Shown here: positions 9,296 to 18,863 of the stretch, piece after piece | Layout of the letters: each line of letters begins with the position of its first letter | Position numbering within the stretch: the stretch's first letter is position 1 | NCBI RefSeq assembly: GCF_000003605.2 | Contig: NW_003111480.1 | Coordinates: 60,232 to 80,265 of the forward strand | Direction: 5' to 3' | Origin: Saccoglossus kowalevskii | Lineage: Eukaryota; Hemichordata; Enteropneusta; Harrimaniidae | Length of the DNA stretch: 20,034 nt | The notes under the pieces: generated by a model | What the model saw: only the letters and a program-made list of their open reading frames with translations | Database searches by the model: none | What the model was told of the DNA's origin: nothing | Position numbers and translations under genes: made by a program

Positions 9296-9306
9296 TGCGC
9301 ATGCGT
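9296..9306. promoter_or_regulatory. NRF1-like site
   Basis: TGCGCATGCGT matches the NRF1 palindrome YGCGCAYGCGCR with one departure at its 3' end. It lies about 100 bases upstream of the possible start at 9405. The same 11-mer recurs in reverse orientation at 14541-14551. Confidence 0.4.
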
Positions 9307-9404
9307 GACTGGAGAACAGTCACACTCCTTGCACGGTTTATACGCTGTGTTATAATTGAAAGTGTGTTTTTTTTTATTTAAAGAAATTACCCGTGACAGG
9401 AGAA

Positions 9405-9450
9405 ATGGCAGCGGCGCCTCTTGAGTTGACTACAGTACACAGGATGTTTG
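9405..9450 (+). CDS. possible short first exon, unrecognised
   Basis: ATG in a good context (GAGAAATGG) opens MAAAPLELTTVHRMF. The donor-like TTTG|GTTAAG has its GT at 9451-9452; otherwise the frame stops at TAA (9453-9455), itself followed by GTAAGT. The first codons are CpG-rich, unlike the surroundings. An NRF1-like site (9296) and a TATAATT (9351) lie upstream. A real start is plausible but unproven, and no downstream exon is identified. Confidence 0.2.
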
Positions 9451-9455
9451 GTTAA

Positions 9456-10864
9456 GTAAGTCACTTTTGGTGCCGACTAAGTGTTCCAATTATACGGCAA
9501 AGACAGAATTACGTAAATGTGAGCGAGTTCTTTTAATGGGAACATTCCACGAGTTCCGAGTTTGCAGAAAACATAAAGAATGTTGGCAGAATCCAATCAA
9601 AAAAGATCAACGTAGTGACGTTGTATTAACGTTTGCGTAATATGCGTGGAGGTGTGCGTGCACGTACTCGTGGTTTGACGGTAATTGGACAAGCATACGT
9701 GCCATGGATCGATGAACCGACTGACCGACTCTGTAGTTTATTTCTCGGTGACATTTAAAGTGAAATGTCAAGTTACTATAAAAGTAATGTACTGACAATA
9801 CAAGTGTGATTTTATACACACACACGTGTAATTTCGATTTCAGATCTCCGCTAATAACTATTCGAACATATCTAGATAGATAGAGAAAGTACGACAAGAA
9901 CCCTGCTGAACGATGAAAATATACTCAATACGTAAATATATAATGGTGTTTATTCTAGACTATAAGAATTAGCATCTAACTGCTTCATTTATGAAATGAA
10001 TCAGACTATGAGAAGCTTTTTTTAACACATCTGAATATTTGTTCGATGCAACAATGACATTCTATAATACGCATGCATATTTCCATTTTTCATCTAACGA
10101 ATTTGTGTCCTGCAAAAACAACATGTTCAGTTTATGATAAATTATAGTGCGATTTGGTCTTTAGTATTGAACAGCAATATTAAACAATATGTTTTTATCC
10201 ATATTGCATTTATAAAATAGACAATAATGCATATTTTCCGTAATGCGTGTTTTTTCTGAAAAATTAAATGACACTGTCTCTATGATACGTCGTTATTCCG
10301 TGTCTGTGCATACATAAATAATATAATATTGAAATATACTTAGATTTCATCAATATCGTCCCAATACGATCAATTAACTCAACAGAAACAATATTAGCTA
10401 TTAACGAATTGTGTCTACAGCCAATTAAATATTAACTTGAGTTGAAAAAAGCCAAACATAGGATAAAGACCGCGGCACTATGGGAATCGAATTCCGGCTT
10501 TCATGGATCAAACGCCGCCGATGTTTTTTTCAATTTATACTGCTAACCTAATCTAAGGGGGAGAGATTTTGACATCGTTTGTGAATTCAAATTCAGCGTA
10601 TTCGTCATCACAAATATTCAGCTTTTAGGTGTACTTGCCACAGCTATTTAGTGTTTCGATCCAAGAAAGGAGGTCGCACATTTTGATTGTTAAAGTATGA
10701 CGTCATCGTGACGACACAGCTCTTGAATCTCATTGAATTGCTTGGCCTTATTGAAGAATTGTTCAATAGACCCTGACATCAACGCAATAACACTTCTGAG
10801 TAAAATTTTGTACTAACGTTCATCGTATCACCGTGGCAAATATTAACTCAGTTATAACGTTGGT
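9456..10864. other. no gene recognised; one CRE
   Basis: A perfect CRE, TGACGTCA, lies at 10698-10705. A 96-codon minus-strand frame at 9607-9897 has no recognisable product. The rest is AT-rich with no repeat array. Confidence 0.45.
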
Positions 10865-11390
10865 ATGGTATAGTAAATGTCCTGATATTCACAGTAAATG
10901 GTTGATATTCACGGTAAACGACCTGATATTCACAGTAAATGGTTAATATTCACGGTAAACGACGTGATATTCACAGTAAATGATTAATATTCACGGTAAA
11001 CGACCTGATATTCGCAGTAAATGGTTAATATTCACCGTAAACGACCTGATATTCACAGTAAATGGTTGATATTCACGGTAAACGACCTGATATTTACAGT
11101 AAATGATTGATATTCACGGTAAACGACCTGATATTCACCGTAAATGGTTAATATTCACAATAAACGACCTGGTATTCACGGTAAACATCTTTATATTCAC
11201 GGTAAACGACCTAATATTTACGGTAAACTTCCCGATATTCACTGTAAACGAGGTGATAACGTCATGATATATTCACGGTAAACATCCTGATATTCATGGT
11301 GAACGTCCTCGCGTTCACGGCAAACGTTACGATATTCGCGGTTAACGTAGTGATGTTTCCAGTAAATGCCATGCTATTCACAGTTATACC
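10865..11390. repeat. minisatellite: 20/21-bp units in 41-bp dimers
   Basis: About 24 units follow the pattern GATATTCACRGTAAAYG plus 3-5 variable bases. The first fourteen alternate strictly between a 20-base form (AGTAAATGGTT) and a 21-base form (GGTAAACGACCT), making seven 41-bp dimers. From about 11165 rightward the units are single, divergent and about 21 bases long, with an insertion near 11255. The 78-codon frame starting at 11296 is a reading of these decayed units, not a gene. Confidence 0.9.
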
Positions 11391-11446
11391 ACTCTTTGCC
11401 TCATGCCCATTATTATGGTGTTTATTTCTGGTAGGGGGACAGTTTT

Positions 11447-11521
11447 CGGAAAGTACTTTTTGTCGGAATTTACTAGGAAAGTACTCTTTTTTGTCAGCAT
11501 TTACTGGAAAAATATTTTTTC
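11447..11521 (+). repeat. short imperfect tandem repeat, about 32 bp
   Basis: Just over two diverged copies share GGAAAGTACT, a T run, GTCRGMATTTACT. It lies directly right of the minisatellite but has a different unit, though ATTTACT is the complement of the AGTAAAT core. Confidence 0.5.
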
Positions 11522-12080
11522 TTTGCCTTTAATAATGTTCATAATACGAATTTGAAAATGGTACATTTTAAATTAGCAACGCCCTGGACAGATCGACGAG
11601 CTGTGTGAATGGCTGAGCTGGTGGTTTGTGTTTGAAAGCAAATTAGTTTACCATGATACGTACATGAGTCAGGTGTAATTTCTACATTGTCCCATTGTAC
11701 TTCTATACAAAAAACTTTACGTAACAATGTTCGCCGTGACAACGCACAAACCGGAATGGGCCGCCAAAAAAAACAACGTAATACATCGTTGAAATGCGGC
11801 AACAAATGACGCTAACGGTATTTAGCCGTCTGTTCGGGGTCTTGATTCTAGTAAACGTCTTCGGCCCTGTGGGCTTCATACTTTAGTAGACGTCGTGCTA
11901 TTGACAGTATGACACCATGACTTTAAAAGCCACAAAAAACAGTAGTTTTTGAATAATAGTAATTTGTTAAAAGTGTTTTTATTTTTGTTAAATGGTCATT
12001 AATTTTATGTTGTTTTTTTATATTATCTATAACGAACAACTGACTCGCGCGTTTTTAACTGTCACGTAAAAACTATATAG
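11522..12080. other. no gene recognised
   Basis: A stray AGTAAACGTC unit near 11850 resembles the minisatellite to the left. An 88-codon minus-strand frame shows no domain. Confidence 0.45.
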
Positions 12081-12087
12081 TATGTAT

Positions 12088-12488
12088 CAGAGGTACATTA
12101 CTTGGGGTTTGCAACTCGCATAGTACTGTATGGTGACATCATGTCAAGATCCCATTCAAGTCTCTTCTCGTAGATAGCGAGACTGAGGCTACGAACTTCT
12201 GACATGATATATATCAATGTTCAAGGTTTGTAATGAAAAAATAAAACTTTTCTTGCCACTATCGTAGTGAAAAATGTAATACATCGAAAATGTAAAGGAA
12301 ATATAGTTCTCGTAATCCGTCATATCGTGGGCAGCTATTTTGATCCACCTGGACATCCCAGTATCCGAGTTACCTCGGGCATGCGCATTCGCATTTTTCT
12401 GAGTTGGAACGCTTATGCGAGAGCGAGATTGTGACGGGATCTTGGTATCATGTCACCGTAGTTGTAAACCCCAAGTAATGTACCTCTG
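12088..12488. mobile_element. hAT-like non-autonomous transposon (MITE)
   Basis: A 401-base element has 29-base terminal inverted repeats (12088-12116 and 12460-12488) identical at 28 positions. They start CAGAGGTACATTACTTGGGG, the CAGNG-type terminus of hAT elements. It is flanked by the direct repeat TATGTAT at 12081-12087 and 12489-12495. hAT elements make 8-base duplications; here seven match, with an extra G or A on the sides. The inner sequence keeps weaker mirror similarity (GGTGACAT, AAGATCCC) and codes for no transposase, so it would depend on one elsewhere. Confidence 0.85.
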
Positions 12489-12495
12489 TATGTAT

Positions 12496-13615
12496 ACAAT
12501 TCGTTCATATACCAGTCCTCCGTGTGATAACCCCTGCCACTTCACCGCACGTTCATATTGTGCTCTGGGTTTGACTTATACATAACGAATGTGTCAAATC
12601 CAGCTGCAGTATTTATGAGCTCTGTCTCAGATTGAAACATGATTTCAATTTTCAACTGACCTGTAAAGAGGCAATCATGAGAAAAAATGAAATGTTGCTC
12701 GTTGTTTGTCTTAAAATAAAAATTGAAACGTTTTCACGTACGCACAGCTAATTCGAAGTGAATGCGACTGAGAACTCACTATTAACATGCTTGAAAATAC
12801 ACAGTTTTCTTTATTGCATATTTCGAAGCGTAAGACCGAAGTATCCGTCTTTGTAAGAGAAACCGGACCGATTCATCAGCGAATCTGGAGATGTTGTCTT
12901 CGATGATGATGACGGTTTCGCAGTAACTAGAAAAATACACGCGTACATCACAAACATTCTTTTACCGTGTCTTTGAGTAGTCTGTCTATTGAATTTAAAC
13001 AAATTATGTAATGGCATATTGACGCGCTGTTATCAGTTATTATATCTCGTCTAATCCGATAAGTAGGCTGTTGTCAGTTTCTGTTCAGCGTCAAATGGGA
13101 TACGGAATCATTAATTGGGTTTGATGTGGCCGATGTTGGGATAATCTCTCGCGATAAACCATATTACGTATTTGGGTTAGGAATAATTAGCCACTTTGGA
13201 CATGTAAATCGATAGTGATCCTGATTAAACTAAGTATTATTCTCGTTTGTTATAACATATTTAAATGTAGGATGGGCTTGACGTACGTAGTGTTGGGTGA
13301 CGTAAAACACGGTGAATTAGCTATTTAACGCTCCAGCGAAGTCCGCGACTCGGTGTATGAATTATCAGACCCCGACTGTGATTATAGACATTTCTGAATT
13401 TTGAAATGTTGTTGAACTAGCTTAAACGCAAGTGTAACGCCTGCTAGGGAAAGGGGCATTTTACGGTACTATGTGACGTAACCCATGACACGTAGCCTAA
13501 TTAAAACCTCTCGCCATTTTCGTGATTGAGTATATACTGTAGAAAACGTTGAAATAGCTGCACACAGTTTTAACGTATTTGACTCTTGGTATAAATTAAC
13601 AGAATCTTAATTTAG
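12496..13615. other. no gene recognised
   Basis: Only a 68-codon minus-strand frame (12811-13017), with no recognisable domain, is present. CpG-containing patches near 13330 have no clear promoter architecture. Confidence 0.45.
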
Positions 13616-13726
13616 CTAAAGTGTTGATTATCTCCCTGTGAGAATATACTTTCTTTTAAATTAGCTACATCTTGAATTAGTGAAATTACAGATTAGCTAA
13701 ATTAGCTAAAATAACATGCTAGCTAA
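13612..13726. repeat. dispersed TTAGCTAAA-type words
   Basis: TTTAGCTAAA, AAATTAGCTA, GATTAGCTAAATTAGCTAAA and GCTAGCTAAA recur within about 115 bases. It is a degenerate simple repeat of unknown origin. Confidence 0.5.
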
Positions 13727-13729
13727 AAA

Positions 13730-14342
13730 GACATGTTTTATTGTTGGTTTCACATTCTTTTTTGAATGATTTAAATTGGTATAGCTTTTGGTGTGTTTTT
13801 TATCGATGCATATACTTACAGATAACACACGAGTAAACGGATTAACAGAGTGACCTGCCAGAGTACTTTTGCAACGTTCTGTGCGAGTATAAACGGGCAC
13901 GCAGATCAAAACGGAAACGCAATACCGCGGATCTCCAAAAACGTGAGCATAATGTGTCACCAATTGTATCACTGCTGTCTCAAAATGTCAAATAGATCTT
14001 CTAGAGTTGCCGTGGTTATATACTTATTCGTGACATGTTATATGAGAATCATATACCAATAGGAGACAAATTGACTACAAATTAAGCAACACGTAATACA
14101 TACCGACAATTTGATTGGCCGAAACCTCGCCCATTTCACTACAGTAGTAGTGGTACAAATTAATCGAATCGTTGCCATTTGAAGGTTACAGAACGTAATA
14201 AACTACTCCCGTATTGCGCCCGTGGTTCAGGTGCCGTAACAAACACGCAGTCATAAGATAACAAAAGTAAGTAAACTTGTATAGGAATTTACTTCAGTTT
14301 ATATGTTTATCTAAAAAGAGTATTTTGATGAGAGCCACACAC
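13730..14342. other. no gene recognised; half X-box
   Basis: GTTGCCGTGG at 14006-14015 is a good first half of an X-box with a poor second half (GGTTAT). Overlapping frames of 70 and 88 codons on opposite strands contradict each other, and neither is recognised. Confidence 0.4.
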
Positions 14343-14560
14343 ATTTTACGAGGCGGGGTAGGCTGAAAAGCGCCGAGCGTCCGACCGTCCACAAACATTT
14401 AATTCAGCCGATTTATTTTGTTTTGGGATTGGAATTGCATTTAAAGCGCGAGGGTCGGGACGATAACAACACACGCTAAAAACCGCAAAGGCTCATGAGA
14501 AGGCGCTTGTTTGTAAACAATGACACGCTATGGCCGTCTGACGCATGCGCAGGTGACGAC
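14343..14560. promoter_or_regulatory. CpG-rich island-like segment with GC box, forkhead and NRF1 sites
   Basis: This short segment is visibly richer in CpG than its flanks. It contains GAGGCGGGGT (GC box, near 14350), a reverse CCAAT near 14429, TTGTTTGTAAACAA at 14507-14520 (forkhead core GTAAACA with 6-base mirrored arms), and ACGCATGCGCA at 14541-14551 (NRF1-like). Together these suggest a promoter. Direction is uncertain. Confidence 0.4.
14495..14552 (+). CDS. possible first coding exon in the CpG-rich segment
   Basis: An ATG opens MRRRLFVNNDTLWPSDACA plus one base, followed by GCGCAG|GTGACG, a reasonable donor (GT at 14553). Unspliced, the frame runs to TGA at 14618-14620 (41 residues). 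The forkhead and NRF1 motifs lie inside this frame, so it may simply be regulatory DNA. The product is not recognised. Confidence 0.15.
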
Positions 14561-14620
14561 TCCCCGGCTTTAATCATTCACAATAACTGTATTACCAAGA
14601 TCAAAACATATCTTTGTTGA

Positions 14621-16677
14621 CAACTTGGTCGCGCCTAACAATATCTCGTAAAAAATGTAAAATTTTAAATAATTTTGGAGAGTGAATAAGTTCCACCTTA
14701 TAAATGTTCAAGTGAAAAATAAAAATCACGATTCATTGTCATAGCTGATAGCTGTGTCTACCAGTGCCAATCTATACATAGAGCCACTGAATTCGCTGAA
14801 ACGGCAAGTATTTATTTCAGCGTTTTTTTTAGTTAAATCCAACTTTAGTGGCCAGTTTAAAATGCATTACAGGTACCCGCATTTTTCACCGGAATTTAAA
14901 ACAGCCAATCACAAAGAATAATTTACCAATATTTCAAAAAAAAATCTATAAGTGTGTTGATTGCGGGATCCTCACTATCTGATGTGAAATATAGAGCACC
15001 TGACCTGAGTACAGATCACAGTTATCATTATTTTAATGTTATCATATATAATAGTGAATTACGAAACCAAATATGTATTCATTCAACTTGATAAGACGGA
15101 CATGTATAATAACGCTACGATAAAGACTTTCCGGTTCGACATTGTGAAATTCTTTCATTTTTTAGAGAAAAAACATGAAAAAACTGATTTTGACAAGATA
15201 ATTCATAAATTTATATTAGGAATGATTCGATATGTATTCTCTATACATCCATAAATTATTTTCATAATTATCGATTACACAAGAATATAAAGAAGATAAA
15301 TTGCTATATTCTCTATATATTTGTTTTGCATTATGGCTGACAGAAGCTGAATGATATTACAAACTATGTAGTGTGTTCAACAACTTTGATAAATATGATT
15401 CTACTTGATGAAAATACTGTACTGCATAAAAACAAAAGAATTTCACAATGTCGAAAATGCAAATTTGCAGTGTTCACTATGGATTATTTGATTAACGATC
15501 TGTGTACTAGTAATTATGGCCGATAGACGAGACGTTAATAAAATAATTCAAAGGGGGACTGAGCAGTAAAGTATTACTATTATCACATTATCACACCTGC
15601 TACTAGCGTTAATATTATCATAATACATGTATTTTATGTACATTTTTGACAAATATTTTTTAACTGGGATTTGGAAATCAAGCCCTGGCCTGTTTTACTG
15701 CTAGATTGGAGATATAATAAACGAATCACATGTTGTACACAAGGGACTGGTGTAATTATTAACTTAATTATTATCATAGAATACACTGATAACAGCCCAC
15801 ATTCAGAAGTAGAACTTATAACCCAGAGTTAGACGCATTTGACACGACACAAACAAATATCTGAAATTGGGTTGTGCTATTTGTCCCCGATGTTGCCCTA
15901 GGACTTCACTTTGGGCGACAAATGTCACAGGTGTTATGGGCCAGTCTGAAGTCAAATTGGTAAAGAAATTTAGTGATACACTTCGGTATAGTACGACGTT
16001 CTCATTTGTGAACTCTATTCGATGTCTACGTGAAATGTTCGTTCTGAACTGACACGAAATTCCTGGCACCAAACATTCCCACACTCATACTAGTTAGTCC
16101 AGGGCTTTCAGTTATTATACTACGCTTGTTAATTTATAAAATGTAACTTTTTTATCGCCAGTTTATTTATGTGATAATTTACAAATATGTATGTGAAGAG
16201 TCATGTATTGTCGCATGATCATTTCCGACCTTATTGAGGTGTGTGTAGAGTGTGTTTTCGTAAACTTCGCCTCTTACTCATCGTTTAGTCGCGTAATTAA
16301 AGCCGCGTGTAGCACTGAACAATTGCAGGGGCGAGCGATATTGCCGAATACGAGAACCATACCAAGCATAAATTGTGTTTATATGTACCTAATACACTTA
16401 CAGTTTCAGGTAGTTCATGTGTGGCGTTTCTATATGCATATAATTGTGTTGTACTATTATCATTCTAAATTATCCATGCTTTACACAAATGTCAAATTTT
16501 AAACTGATTAAAAAACCGTACACAAGGTGGTAAAAATATTGAATATTTTTGGGTGTTTCGAATGAATATTTGACCTAACCACGTGACCTTGTGTCAACCA
16601 TACCCATATTTAGCCTACCGTCAATGCCATTATTATTGTCATTCGCAGTTCATTTTTATAATGCACGACGGCTACTT
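14621..16677. other. no gene recognised
   Basis: Two kilobases of mostly AT-rich sequence. A 72-codon K/F-rich plus frame (15036-15254) and overlapping opposite-strand frames at 15803-16084 show no recognisable domain. If the Sp17-like gene has a long first intron, this is within it. Confidence 0.45.
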
Positions 16678-16691
16678 GTTGCCAAGGTAAC
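16678..16691 (+). promoter_or_regulatory. X-box (RFX site), perfect
   Basis: GTTGCCAAGGTAAC fits GTNRCC-NN-RGYAAC at every defined position; the flanks extend the symmetry to TTGTTGCC...GGTAACAA. It is the leftmost of four such sites in 236 bases. Confidence 0.65.
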
Positions 16692-16757
16692 AAATAATAA
16701 TATTTTATGCGGTCGCTCAAACTGAATTAAATTAGTGTTTCATTGTTGAAAAATGAC

Positions 16758-16771
16758 GTTGTCGTGGTAAC
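16758..16771 (+). promoter_or_regulatory. X-box-like (RFX) site, one mismatch
   Basis: GTTGTCGTGGTAAC has one departure, T for C in the first half. It starts 80 bases after the first site, and a TACGTCA CRE-like word follows at about 16780. Confidence 0.5.
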
Positions 16772-16827
16772 ATCCCACTTACGTCATTTGTTGATCATTA
16801 CATGAAAACAAAACAACCTGTGCAGTG

Positions 16828-16841
16828 GTTGCTATGTCAAC
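16828..16841 (+). promoter_or_regulatory. X-box-like (RFX) site, two mismatches
   Basis: GTTGCTATGTCAAC keeps the spacing and most contacts but departs at two positions. It starts 70 bases after the second site. Confidence 0.35.
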
Positions 16842-16899
16842 TCTCATCGCATACCGTTTTCTAAGACGTTTACACTTTCATCGAAATAATTGATGGTTA

Positions 16900-16913
16900 G
16901 TTGCCGTGGCAAC
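16900..16913 (+). promoter_or_regulatory. X-box (RFX site), perfect with fully symmetric half-sites
   Basis: GTTGCCGTGGCAAC has two perfect half-sites around GT. It starts 72 bases after the third site and is the strongest of the cluster. Confidence 0.65.
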
Positions 16914-17823
16914 AATGCCACAATATAACAGGTTCGGATTTAGTCCGTATGAGATATTCTCAGGTGTATTAAGTGAGGTAGGGATTATTTTATTCACAAT
17001 GTGAAATGTAATAACAAAAAGTAATGATCTCGTATAAATGTGAAATGGTGTGCAAGTTCAGACTAAACTGTAAATGGTAATAAATGACATTGAAACTAGT
17101 TTACTGCCACTGCAGTACCTGGATATTGAATCCAAGGCATGGACAAACTGCAGTATGTGTTCTTCCGCGCTAAATTAAGCTTTCGTAACTGACGTGAAAT
17201 AATGAAGAATGCCTTTGTCTGTGGTAGGTCGTTCGCAAAAATACGGTGACATTGTGTCAATTTTCGAATGCAGCACACAGCACACAGCACACCATAACAT
17301 TACTCACGCTACTTGTGCGAGAGTTTAACGATTTCAGTCAGCATTCGACTGCATGTACATTTTGTATTTTCCTTTCAAAGTGAGAACTCACGATATTGTC
17401 ATATTGACGTGTGGGGAATATCAAGAAGCGGTACGGCAAATGTGACTTGACTAAAACCGCGGTGTACATGCTTTATATACATCATGATATTTTAAGTCAC
17501 CAAACACATCCCGAAGCCGATCAAATTAAGCTTTATTTGAATGGTATTGGTGGTATTCCGTGTGCGCTGCAGACTGATACAACATCGGTGAACTCAAAGA
17601 ATGTATCATAGCTAGTAGGTAAAAAAAGCTATTATAAGTTGATTTCGAAACAAGTGACCCGACTTTTAATGCGTAAGCATGGTGATACGTTTATACGCGA
17701 TAACATAATATTGTGATGGATTATATTCCATCGAATATGCGTCACGGTACCGGGAAAGATACGCTTGCAATCGACACCGGAATATAATTATTTTCATTGC
17801 AGTTTTCTTATTATAATCTACAG
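16914..17823. other. no gene recognised
   Basis: A short CACAG tandem lies near 17275-17292 and a small hairpin GATGGA...TCCATC at 17715-17732. Frames of 64 and 66 codons are featureless. It ends in a strong pyrimidine tract and CAG at 17823. Confidence 0.45.
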
Positions 17824-17886
17824 AGTGTGGGTTTCATTCTATATCATGATGAAATCAGATTGCCGCAATTGAGTCGAGGCAACTAA
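17824..17886 (+). CDS. possible terminal coding exon, unrecognised
   Basis: After the acceptor TTTTCTTATTATAATCTACAG, the phase-0 frame reads SVGFILYHDEIRLPQLSRGN and stops at TAA (17884-17886). It lies on the strand opposite to the Sp17-like gene and inside its presumed intron. No upstream partner exon of matching phase was found. Chance is likely. Confidence 0.12.
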   Translation, partial: SVGFILYHDEIRLPQLSRGN

Positions 17887-18393
17887 TCACGTTAATACGG
17901 TCCTAATGTGTAACGCAAACGCCTCGGTACAACGCAATGATTGTAAAAGCAGTGCGTAGCAGATGGTGCAGCGGGATTGAATCACGAATGTCAATACATT
18001 TTCGCTTTCGATAAACTAAACCTGATGAGGCACGGGGTGCCGTGAATCACCTTCAGATAATTTACATCATATGACACGAGTATATATTTATGCTCCTCAT
18101 GTATATTTCATAGCATAGATTTTATATTAATGATGTCCCAATACGATGTCCATTGTAAAAGTAGCATATTAAAAACTGGTCAATCAACACTCATCGCTGC
18201 TTTCAATTAAAAATTTCATCACCCAAATAATGACCAGTGCTGCGGTATATATTACCTTCCACAAACGATGTTTTTCATCTATACTGGGCAATCTCTCGCG
18301 TTTAAAATATGTTTTCCGTACTACACCGCAAAGATGCATTTTAATATTCAATATACAATCCCCAGAATCAGTAGTACATGCAATACCTACATG
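17887..18393. other. no gene recognised
   Basis: No supported coding or repeats. The plus frame beginning at 18268 only becomes long because it enters the minisatellite at 18394. Confidence 0.45.
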
Positions 18394-18620
18394 ACATACA
18401 GAGATATAGACATTACATACAGAGATATTGACATGACATTCAGAGATATGGACATGACATACAGAGATATTGACATGACATACAGAGATATTGACATGAC
18501 ATTCAGAGATATAGACATTACATACAGAGATATAGACATGACATACAGAGATATGGACATGACATACAGAGATATGGACATGACATACAGAGATATGGAC
18601 ATGACATACAAAGATATGGT
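18394..18620. repeat. 21-bp minisatellite, about 10.5 copies
   Basis: Ten full units of pattern ACATWCAGAGATATDGACATK plus a decayed eleventh. Because 21 is a multiple of three and the unit contains no stop in several frames, it creates long repetitive open frames on both strands (TYRDIDM on plus, LYVMSIS on minus). Those frames lack splice or start support and I treat them as artefacts. It lies about 240 bases inside the presumed first intron of the Sp17-like gene. Confidence 0.93.
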
Positions 18621-18857
18621 ATGGAATACGATGTGAACTTGTATATAAACCAAATAATAGATAGATATTTTTGAAAAAAATAAACTGAACACGAGTAAAA
18701 CATCATATATGCAGTATTGGGCAATGACTACATACATATTACCAGTAAATACTTTCCCGAGACATGTGACAATATCAAAGCAATGCATTGATTTTTGTAA
18801 ATGTTTACGGAATTCATGATACGTTTGTGTGTGCATCAGTTCACGTGAATTATTGGG

Positions 18858-18863
18858 ACTTAC
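18858..18863 (-). other. splice donor of the Sp17-like exon
   Basis: On the minus strand the exon end reads AGAG|GTAAGT, a full-consensus donor. It splits a codon after its first base (phase 1). Confidence 0.85.

Noticed and set aside
8979..9323. 114-codon minus-strand open frame
   Set aside because: No domain or conserved motif is visible, and frame length is within chance expectation. Its internal CAG|GTGAAG donor-like site is not enough support.
86..10155. AGTGCGATTT word repeated near 89, 2098 and 10147
   Set aside because: The flanks do not align beyond about 13 bases, so a shared dispersed repeat is not supported.
10460..10520. tRNA-like 3' half (minus strand GAATTCGATTCC box-B-like word)
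   Set aside because: The T-arm stem does not pair properly, there is no A box at the right distance and no acceptor stem. At best it is a remnant of a tRNA-derived SINE.
11296..11532. 78-codon hydrophobic frame beginning MVNVLAFTANV
   Set aside because: It is a reading of decayed minisatellite units and the adjacent short tandem repeat.
15036..15254. 72-codon K/F-rich plus-strand frame
   Set aside because: The composition mirrors local AT richness and there is no promoter, splice site or domain.
15803..16084. Overlapping open frames on opposite strands (93 and 61 codons)
   Set aside because: Both read the same bases; neither gives a recognisable product and no matching splice pair supports either.
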